Part shown: one piece after another, positions 21,201 to 64,000 of the stretch | Layout: each line of letters opens with the position of its first letter | Position numbering within the stretch: position 1 is the first letter of the stretch | Assembly (NCBI RefSeq): GCF_907165205.1 | Contig: NC_058193.1 | Location: forward strand, 16,629,521-16,693,520 | Direction of reading: 5' to 3' | DNA from: Coccinella septempunctata | Lineage: Eukaryota > Arthropoda > Insecta > Coleoptera > Coccinellidae | Length of the DNA stretch: 64,000 nt | Program-made: the position numbers and the translations under genes | The notes under the pieces: generated by a model | The model's input: only the letters and a program-made list of their open reading frames with translations | What the model was told of the DNA's origin: nothing | Databases searched by the model: none

Positions 21201-23552
21201 GAAGTACACCAAGAACTCCCGCAAGGAGGACTGGGACATTGCTAAGAAAATATTTACAAGGCAACGACAGGAGTGGATGGGGTGTTTCCGATACTCCTGC
21301 AGAAAGGAGTGGAGGAGATCCTCCCTCATCTATTAAATATCACAAGGAGCAGCTTGGCATTGGGTCAAATACCTAGAAGATGGAGAAGGGCAAAAGTCAC
21401 CTTCATTCCAAAAGTAGGGAAAAAGGACGGGACTGACCCTCGATCCTTTAGACCCATTTGCTTAACATCGTTTCTTCTAAAAACGATGGAGAAAGTAGTG
21501 GATAACTACATAAGAACGGAGTATCTGGAGAAAATACCACTTCACAATTGTCAGCATGCTTACAGGGCGGGACGTTCAACGGAAACCGCCCTGTATCAGT
21601 TGACTGAAGTCATCCAGAGAACTCTGAACAACAAAGAAATCGCCATGTGTGCCTTCCTGGATGTATCTGGGGCCTTTGACAATACAACACACGTGTCTGT
21701 CAGGGATGCACTTAAGAGGCGAGGAGTGAATGATACCATTTTAAAGTGGATGTATGAGGTGTTAACGACGAGAATAGCTGAGACATCGATGGGCGATGAA
21801 ACCGTCTTTGTCAAAGCTACTCGTGGAACACCTCAGGGAGGGGTAATATCTCCCCTCTTATGGAGTCTAGTAGTAGATGAACTTCTACACAGGCTAACGG
21901 AGCTAGGCTTCGAATGTGTAGGCTATGCTGATGACATAGTCCTGATAATTAGAGGAAAATTCGAAGGCATTCTCTGCGACCTAATGCAGAAGGGCCTTAG
22001 AATTATTGAGCAGTGGTGCTTGTCTGTGGGGCTGAACGTTAACCCAACCAAGACCACAGTAGTTCCGTTCACGCGGAAGAGGAACCTTCCAGCCATGAAG
22101 ACGTTAACATTAAACGGTAATATCTTGGAGTGGGGGTCTGAAGTCAAATACCTAGGAATAACCCTGGATAGCAAACTTCTGTGGAATAAGCATGTTGATA
22201 ATGCTACTGGCAAAGCTACAAGGGCTCTGATGGCGTGCAGACGTCTATGCGGCAGGAATTGGGGTTGTAACCCAAAAATACTGCGATGGATGTACGTCAT
22301 GATTGTAAGACCTATAATCACATATGGGGCAGTAGCCTGGTTTGCTAAGGCAGGTCAGGTAAGTACGAGGAGAATGCTCGACAGAGTACAAAGGCTTGCC
22401 TGTGTGTGCATCACAGGAGCCATGAGGACGTGTCCAACTAGGGCGCTTGAGATCATCACAGACCTCACACCTCTACATCTAGTGATTGATAGGGTAGCTC
22501 ATGAGGCCATCCTCAGATTATCTAAGGAAGGAACAGGTAACGAGAGAATCAAGAGTCAGAGAGTTTGGTCCTCTCTGAACGACTACATCTCATCTGCAAA
22601 CCTTCCTAGTGACTTAATGATCAAGAAAGTAAGCATTGAGAAAAATTTCAGTACAATGCTAAGTAAAAGAAGAGATTGGGAACGGGAGTACACCGCCTAC
22701 AATCTTAAAGAAAATACGTTAAAATGGTATACAGATGGTTCTAAAACCGCTACAGGAGCTGGCGCTGGGATTTATGGGGCAAGTACCAAGTGTGCACTAT
22801 CGTTAGGCTCCTGTACAAGCGTCCTTCAAACGGAAATACTGGCAATCGAAAGATGCCTAGATGTAAATCTAGAAAGAAACTATCAGAAGTGTGATATAGC
22901 TATTCATACAGATAGTCAAGCTGCCGTAAAGGCACTGAGCTCCTATGTCATCGACTCAAAGCTGATTTGGGAGTGCCGGAATAAACTCAATGATGTAGGC
23001 AAGAAGAATAAGGTCTCTTTAATCTGGGTTCCCGGTCACTCGGGAATCGTAGGAAACGAGAAGGCCAATAAACTTGCCAGAGAGAGCGCACAAACGCCAC
23101 TCACTGGCCCAGAACCCTTCTGTGGTATAGGAAAATGCACCTACAAGAAGGAGTTTATGGAGAAGGAGAAAGCCGAAAGGGAAAAACTCTGGCGGAATCT
23201 CCCAGGAATGGATCACTCCAAAAAGTTCCTTCGGAACTTTGAAACTGCTGGATCCAAAAAATATCTGGATCTCAGTAAGAACCAACTACACCTACTCACT
23301 GGCTTTCTCACAGGACATTGTCGCCTAAAGAAGCATCTGTTGAGAATGGGTTTGTCGGACACTGACGAGTGTAGATTCTGTGGGGAGGAGGAGGAAACTC
23401 CTATTCACCTGGTTACGGAATGCTTTGCCATTGCAAGCCAAAGGAAAGAGTGCTTTGGACGAGAAACTTGTAGGAGTGGGGAATTATCCTCGTTGAAGCC
23501 GTCCCAGATATTGGATTTCATCAGATCTCTGGATCTGGAAGGCGAGCTGTAA
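18208..23552 (+). pseudogene. LINE ORF2: endonuclease, reverse transcriptase, RNase H; interrupted
   Basis: The first part (18,208-19,022) is an AP-type endonuclease: ALIQEPWIN with the catalytic Glu, IIGCDANAHNTTWGS, LDVTIVN and SLSDHRIIEF. The frame is then cut by a 1,765-bp DNA element and resumes in the same phase at 20,788. The reverse transcriptase has FRPICLTSFLLKTMEKVV, AFLDVSGAFDN, GTPQGGVISPLLW and the catalytic GYADDIVLI. RNase H follows with WYTDGSKTATGAGAGIYG, LQTEILAIERC, IHTDSQAAVKAL and WVPGHSGIVGNEKANKLAR, and the end carries CRFCGEEEETPIHLVTEC, a CCHC finger. Around 21,243-21,273 the frame shifts and the usual K-x-x-G-x-DG motif upstream of the reverse transcriptase is shortened, suggesting a small deletion. 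No ATG is seen at the start; the frame opens just after ORF1 ends. Confidence 0.88.
19023..20787. mobile_element. 1,765-bp DNA element inserted in LINE ORF2
   Basis: Ends CCCAGCGAGCACAAA and TTTGTGCTCGCTGGG are inverted, with ACATC/GATGT motifs just inside both ends. The flanks are GA at 19,021-19,022 and GA at 20,788-20,789, and removing the element with one GA leaves ORF2 in one frame. No transposase frame over 90 codons is present, and the interior is AT-rich. A 2-bp duplication is uncommon (ISL2EU/IS4EU elements make one), but the superfamily is not identified. Confidence 0.8.
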
Positions 23553-23740
23553 AGGGCGCAATGAAAACAGCTCTGTTAGGGGGCACAATAGACCTTAAGG
23601 TCGCAGTGAACTGTAACCCCTTCACACTATAACTATAACTATAACTATGTATATTAGTGTTCTGTGACTATAACTATCACCATAGAGAAAGGGACTTTTC
23701 TCTTGTCTCTGGTTATCAGTGACATTGGTTATCTGTGACA

Positions 23741-23752
23741 TTTGGCGGTAAA
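23741..23752 (+). promoter_or_regulatory. E2F-like site upstream of RPA3
   Basis: TTTGGCGGTAAA differs at one base from the classical E2F site TTTGGCGGGAAA and lies about 100 bp before the RPA3 start codon. S-phase genes such as RPA subunits are commonly E2F targets. Function is inferred. Confidence 0.55.
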
Positions 23753-23854
23753 ATTTATGTTTATGTTTATGTTTTTTATAGTTGTGTCCTGTTCTCTTTC
23801 TGGTTTACACCAATTTACTATTACAATTTAAGCATTCAGTTTTCCTTAAAAGAA

Positions 23855-24236
23855 ATGGATTTTCAAATCGTTAATGGGAGTCAGTTGCCCAATTATATAG
23901 ATAGAAAAGTAAGTGTTACAGGATTTGTTAATACAGCTGTTATAAATGCACTTACTTTCGAATTGAGAGCTACAGATAATGTTATGGTGAAAGTTAATTT
24001 GAAGAAACCCTTAGATCGACCCATTGAAGGATATGTTGAAGTGAGTTTATTTCATGAACTGACTTTAGATAATTAATATTTATCAATTGCAGGTACAAGG
24101 TGTATTCCAAAATAGGGCCATCACAGCTTCTAACTTGATAGTATTTGAAAATACTGATTTTGATGCTGAAGGGCATAATACTCTATGCAGTCTACTACAA
24201 TCGATTCCTAATTTATGGAGTACTCAAAAAGTATAG
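23855..24236 (+). CDS. RPA3: Replication protein A 14-kDa subunit (RPA3)
   Basis: Two exons, 23,855-24,040 and 24,093-24,236, with a 52-bp GT-AG intron in phase 0, giving 109 aa; RPA3 proteins are usually about 110-120 aa. The N-terminus MDFQIVNGSQLPNYIDRKVS and the following VTGFV, FELRATDNVMVKV and GYVEVQG give the five-strand OB-fold pattern of RPA3, ending in a helix (NTLCSLLQSIPNLW) that in the family packs the RPA heterotrimer. RPA binds single-stranded DNA in replication, repair and recombination, in the nucleus. ATG 23,855 is chosen because the in-frame codons upstream belong to the 5' UTR and start without an ATG. An AATAAA lies at 24,369. A LINE insertion ends about 160 bp upstream of the start codon. 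Confidence 0.87.
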
Positions 24237-24368
24237 TGTGGAGATTTGATATGCATATAAGTAAAGTTAGTGGTTTGTAAATATATCTTATATCCCGGAA
24301 ATGTAAAATACTACTATAATTGTTGGGTAATGCTGTAGTAAAACATTTGATCAATAACTGTAACTTAA

Positions 24369-24374
24369 AATAAA
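24369..24374 (+). terminator. Poly(A) signal of RPA3
   Basis: AATAAA 133 bp after the RPA3 stop codon, followed by a GT-rich stretch (TTTTGTGTGT). Confidence 0.6.
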
Positions 24375-24399
24375 TGAAGAATTTTGTGTGTATCTCGAT

Positions 24400-25450
24400 T
24401 ACTTGTTTATTTTATGGCAATAACTGTAGAATTTAGTATGAATTCACATCCAGTCCTCCTCAGTTACTAGATTATTACTCAGCCTAGTAGATGAAATTCC
24501 CGAATATTTATATCTGAAATTCATTCATTCATTGCTGTATCCCATTACCAGGAATAAATCTACAAACAGAAGAAAAGAAAAAGCCTAACTACAAGGTTGG
24601 AAGAAATAATTTAATCTTTTGTTGTCATTATTCGTTTAGTTTATTTCATCATTGCATGGTTCTTTATTTGTCTGTGTTGTCTTTTTGTTCGATCTGGTAT
24701 CTAAATGTCTCTATAAAGGGTGTGTTGTCTGTTCAGTTTTTTTGTAAAAAATTTTCTTGTTGCAAGCCACCAGGGTGGTATGCCTGACATTGTCTGCAGT
24801 GTACCTGTTGGCTTTATAGCTATTTCACATGCTCTGTTGGTCAGTAACAGTAAATGGTGCCTGCATGTGCAGCAGTAGGTCTGGATCTGATGAGGGGCAA
24901 ACTGGGACCTAGTTTGTCTATGCCCTTGGCCCAGGTGAAAGCTCCAGGGAGTGCCAAAATCATGATATTATTATGGTTGAAAAAAATTGCTCCACACCCA
25001 GCACATGTTTTTTAAATTTTTCGTTATCATCTGTTCTTAAAAACACTGTTTTTTTATACATTCTGAGGATGCATTCTGCAATGCAACTATTTCTCCATAG
25101 TGTTGAAATAAAAAAGTGAATATTTCCATTTCACACTCTGGGACGTTGTCTTGTTACTTACTATAAGATTTTGCATGGAATGCTAGAAAACCCACTATAA
25201 CCATTGGACCAAAGAAGCTCCACCTGTTTCAGATAGGGAAGCCAGATTTTTAGGAATCAAAAAAAGCGGTAGGATTTTTTTACCAAATTCCAAAATATAT
25301 TCAAATCATCCCATGATACAATATATTTACTTCTGGTATAATTTTTCCAAGTATAAATCACACCACCTGATGGTATTCTGTATTAGCGCTATATCTTGAT
25401 GTCGTTCTTAATATAAATTTTCTTAAATTATGCGGCAATACTCCTATATT
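24400..25450. other. Unassigned intergenic sequence
   Basis: No ORF, domain or repeat I can name. AT-rich with scattered T runs. Confidence 0.5.
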
Positions 25451-25726
25451 CCGGGTGGCCCACCCCAGACGTGGCGCTCATTTTGAGGGAGTAAATGAAG
25501 ATATTTTGAAAATCTTTTCTTGTGGTATGTGTAGGATGTCCAAAAGAACAATTTAAAATTATTGTCATATAAACAGGGTGTTGGAAAACAAAGATATAGA
25601 CCGAAGTTAAATTTTTTTAAATGTAACAGCCTATATTTGACCTTAAAAATGGAATGGCAAGCTCAAGTTATGATGAGCTTCTTCTTGCTCGATTCTTCCT
25701 GAGACCATATCAGACGAACCACCCGG
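25451..25726. mobile_element. MITE with CCGGGTGG ends (copy 2)
   Basis: The left end CCGGGTGGCCCACC and right end ACCACCCGG are inverted. The interior (TTTTGAGGGAGTAAATGAAG) matches the copy at 3,611 for about 150 bp and then diverges. Confidence 0.65.
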
Positions 25727-25929
25727 TATATTTTCTTCATATTCGGCAAACGTGTTTCTTGTTCAAAGCTCAAATGTATAATGTATAATGCAAATAACCG
25801 CGAGGAAAATCCAGGTCCGGGTTCACAAAAAATTATGAATGGTTTGAATCCTCTGAAAAACACCCTGTAAATCGAAATTTTGAAAATCTGTTTCAATATT
25901 TGGAAAGATCACAAAAAATTTAACTGAGG

Positions 25930-26170
25930 CTCCATGGACGAGACATGTTCTTTTACCATGATGGCTGCCCAGCGCACTACAGAAGAAGTGTTCGAGCATG
26001 ATTGGACGAGAAATACCCTAATCAATTAATGGATTGGAAGAGGCGGACCCATACCATGACCGGCGAGGATCCCCGAATTAACGCTGATGGATTTTTATGT
26101 ATGGGGTCATATGAAAACCCAAATGACTCTGATCCCAAATGTCGATATTTTGGGATCATTGAACTAAAGA
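25930..26170 (+). pseudogene. Mariner-like transposase remnant
   Basis: Plus-strand conceptual reading FFYHDGCPAHYRRSVRA, then a stop, LDEKYPNQ and degraded GFLCMGSYEN, matches the D(G)xPAHY...WGHxK stretch of mariner-family transposases. Stops and missing bases show it is dead. It is a different lineage from the fragment at 6.4 kb, which reads CDLTPLDYFLWG. Confidence 0.65.
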
Positions 26171-26986
26171 AAGTTTAGTACAAAAGATTATTGATGTGGC
26201 TAAGGAAATGAGGCGAATTTCTTTAGTGAAAACTAATTTGAGTAAAGGAATGAGAATTTGTTCAAGAAATAGCGGCGGACATGAATTATAAGAATATTTC
26301 TTCTTTTTTGTTTCATTTACTTATTTTGGCTAATTTTACCTCAAACTGAAAATGTACCCGCCTCTTCTTCCTTAACTGTTATTTGGTCAATGTTTTGCCC
26401 ATTTAGTAGCAAGTTAATACTTGCTAGTTGAATAGCTAAGATGTAAAAGTTTTTAAACTTATTTGCAGAAGTTCCATGATGTTTTTTTAGAAGAAGCTGT
26501 TAATCATTTTTATTAATTGGCCTCCTAACTAGAGACATAAAAAAACAGCCTCTAGGAACTCCAATCCGAAAAAAATCGACAAAAAAAGCCAAAAATGAAG
26601 AATTTTTTTTTAAATCTTCAAAAATCAATTCCTCCATAACGGTTAAGTTTCGGACACCATATTATAGCCAAATCCATAAGAAATTACCTGAATAATAACG
26701 TCCTTTAATATTCAGTACGACTTTTCCCGTAACCCTGTATATATTTATGCTCATAATGAATAGTGAACCGTATGACATTGGGGAATTTTTTCTGTGAGTT
26801 TAGTAGGTAGTAACTGAAGGAATTTTCTTGTTTCATTTTTGTTAACTTGTAATTGTTTTCAATTTTTGAAATCAATCTATATTGACAGAACTGGGCTGGT
26901 TTTCAAGACGATCATTTAAAATAACTCCAATGTTGTTAATCTCATGAATGAGTCATCTGGAAGTGGTGATAGCTACGCTACATACA

Positions 26987-27248
26987 GTGAACTCTAAAAG
27001 ACCTGGAAGGGCCTCTTAGGCATCGAAATACGACGAAAAGTGTCGCATTGAGACGGAAGATGTAGGGCAACCTATCTCTTTCTAATAGTTCGGCAACCAA
27101 TCGAACAACCGCATCAGGAGTCGGACGAAACAGTCGTATCGCTTGAAAAAAACACAACACACCGTGTACGATTGCTCTACATCTTCCCTTTCAATCTTCC
27201 TCAGTTTACCTGCATCTTGATGCCGTTCCAGTTCTTTTAGAGTTCAAT
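26987..27248. mobile_element. Short inverted-repeat element, about 262 bp
   Basis: GTGAACTCTAAAAGACCTGG at the left and CCAGTTCTTTTAGAGTTCA at the right are inverted. GGAAGATGTAG...CTACATCTTCC forms an inner inverted pair. The 60-codon minus-strand frame inside it is not convincing as a gene. Confidence 0.6.
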
Positions 27249-27504
27249 GGCTACATAGCAACACCCGAATACTTCCGATCTATTGCGCCTTGATAAGCAA
27301 GCAAAGATAAGAGATATTCCTTGATAGCGAGGATTCTGACTATATTTTTTTTAACTCAAAGCCACTAGCATGACCAATATTTACCAAGAGGAAACTAATA
27401 TTGATCATAAATGAACAACGAATTTTCAGCTTATTCAAAATTGATGAATATATTGAATTGCAGAATCAACATTTTTAAATTCAAAATCATGTTATAAAAA
27501 ATTA

Positions 27505-28703
27505 TATTTATTGTCACATACCTACAATGTAAAATTATTATACAAATATGTACAAGTCTTCGTGCATTAACAAAATTCCTATATTACAACAATTGCTTGG
27601 AGTATATTTCAGCTAATATGTACATCAATCTTCAGTTAAAACACAGAGGACCAATAATACTTGAAAAAGTTTTACTATCACAGTATAGACACTATGAGTT
27701 ATGAATAAAATGAAGTATTATTAATTGAAAGTGTGGTGGTATCTTATTATTACATAATTTATAAAAAAAGAAGTGGTGCAATGAAAAAACAAAACTGATG
27801 AATGGAAGTGAAACAGTACAGCTGAAGTCACAAGAATTTTTGAATGATGGCTCTATATAGATGGATGTGATAAAACTACTACAAATATCTACATAGCTGT
27901 TTAAATACAGTAATGAACACTACCATATTAGACCCGTTTTGATGTAAGGCTGAAATTTTATTTCTGAACAAACACCCCATACATCTATGGAGAAATTTAT
28001 TTACTCCAAATTTTATCCATTATTTGAAACCTCGTGATTTCAAAATAATAATATGAACCAAAACATTCAACTTTTTCAATATATCATTTTTTGATCTATA
28101 TACAAACAAAATTGGAGTGATTCAAATAAAATATTGTCATGAAAGACCATAAAAAACAGAAAAAACCATAAAAAATAATTAAATAGTGGTTGCAGTTTTC
28201 GAAAAGTTCGGAAAAAGAAATATTAAAATTTTATCAAGTGCGTCTGAATTTGAAGTGTGAGTAAATACCGTTCTTTCACGGTATTCAAGATTAGAGCTAC
28301 TATATAACTAACATCCAGATTTGTTTTGGCATATGTATTATATTTTTGTATCGCTCGTCATTCTACATCAAGTCAAATTAAACAACCATTACCAAGAAGT
28401 TAATTTTTTTTAAAATAGCATTTCATTTTAGTTTTTTATTTTGTTTTTTTTTTATAATTTTTTATAATATCCCAGCTTTCATTGGGCATACCAAAAATCA
28501 AAATTATATTATTTATGAATTTTAAAAGTCCATGGTTTATAAAAACATTACATCATCATTATAAGATTGTTCACCTTTGAATAAATATAAAGAGGATGTT
28601 TCAATTTTATCGAATTATACTCCTAAATAAACTCAATGTCTGCAAGCAATGTGCACATGTTATTCCCAGAGAGAATGAAAACAGTTGAAGAAGAATAATC
28701 TTT
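27505..28703 (-). other. dom: domino long-isoform 3' UTR
   Basis: AT-rich non-coding sequence following the stop at 28,704. A minus-strand AATAAA (TTTATT on plus at 27,507-27,512) is a plausible poly(A) signal and would give a 3' UTR of about 1.2 kb. The end point is inferred. Confidence 0.5.

Positions 28704-64000
<35,297 letters not shown>

Larger units (their letters stand above)
16349..23674 (+). mobile_element. Non-LTR retrotransposon (LINE) with RNase H, about 7.3 kb
   Basis: Near full-length element in plus orientation: GC-rich 5' UTR, ORF1 (16,949-18,148), ORF2 (about 18,208-23,552) and a 3' tail of AACTAT repeats near 23,622-23,650. A 22-bp direct repeat, TATCACCATAG...AAAGGGACT, lies at 16,327-16,348 and 23,675-23,696 and is the target-site duplication. 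ORF2 has an AP endonuclease, reverse transcriptase, RNase H and a terminal CCHC motif. Together with the ORF1 type this points to the LOA/I-like group of arthropod LINEs; the clade call is tentative. Base composition is clearly richer in G and C than the host DNA. Interrupted by a DNA element and carrying a deletion, so not autonomous now. Confidence 0.9.

Noticed and set aside
26978..27160. Minus-strand 60-codon frame resembling a transposase N-terminus
   Set aside because: It sits inside a 262-bp inverted-repeat element and no DDE or DNA-binding motif could be confirmed.

Overview
The window is AT-rich nuclear DNA of an arthropod, most likely an insect. Host genes are split by introns, many of them short, with GT-AG borders. 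The coding content matches insect chromatin and replication genes, and the space between is packed with small DNA transposons, fold-back elements and one long non-LTR retrotransposon. The order cannot be fixed from sequence alone. All calls were made by eye from motifs, reading frames and splice phases.

Layout. 1-7.4 kb is a mosaic of decayed mobile DNA: a repeat-protein ORF, remnants of a LINE reverse transcriptase, mariner fragments and a perfect 224-bp palindrome. 7.48-8.21 kb (minus) is a two-exon gene for a small CCCH zinc-finger protein. 8.7-10.8 kb holds a fold-back element, a 32-bp micro-element and a 1.5-kb hAT-type element with an 8-bp target duplication. 11.4-12.6 kb (plus) is a THAP-domain gene broken in frame at several points, lying between long inverted arms (11.0-11.2 and 14.0-15.0 kb). 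16.35-23.67 kb is a 7.3-kb LINE with a 22-bp target-site duplication. Its ORF2 is interrupted by a 1.77-kb DNA element. It landed just upstream of RPA3 (23.86-24.24 kb, plus), next to an E2F-like site. 24.3-27.3 kb is mostly unassigned sequence with mariner debris.

From 28.7 kb to the right edge the minus strand carries most of domino, the Swi2/Snf2 ATPase of the SWR1/SRCAP/p400 family. Seventeen exons chain with matching splice phases, from mid SNF2_N through the long insertion between ATPase lobes, the helicase C lobe and two alternative C-termini. One is a short acidic/basic tail ending at 40,140 (DOM-B-like). The other is a SANT domain plus Gln-rich tail ending at 28,704 (DOM-A-like), reached from an internal splice donor at 41,285. 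The N-terminal part lies beyond 64,000. An intronless aminoacylase-1 gene (51.1-52.3 kb, plus) sits inside one domino intron, followed by a tandem copy of its own 3' end. Many domino introns carry small transposons, several with clean target-site duplications.

Possible functional links: Domino (histone variant exchange), RPA3 (single-strand DNA binding in replication) and the CCCH protein are nuclear genes, but nothing suggests co-regulation. No prokaryote-type operon, CRISPR array, rRNA or tRNA gene was seen. No wholly new biological system stands out. The most unusual items are the transposon micro-derivatives, the perfect palindrome, the visible DOM-A/DOM-B splice choice and the LINE insertion at the RPA3 promoter.
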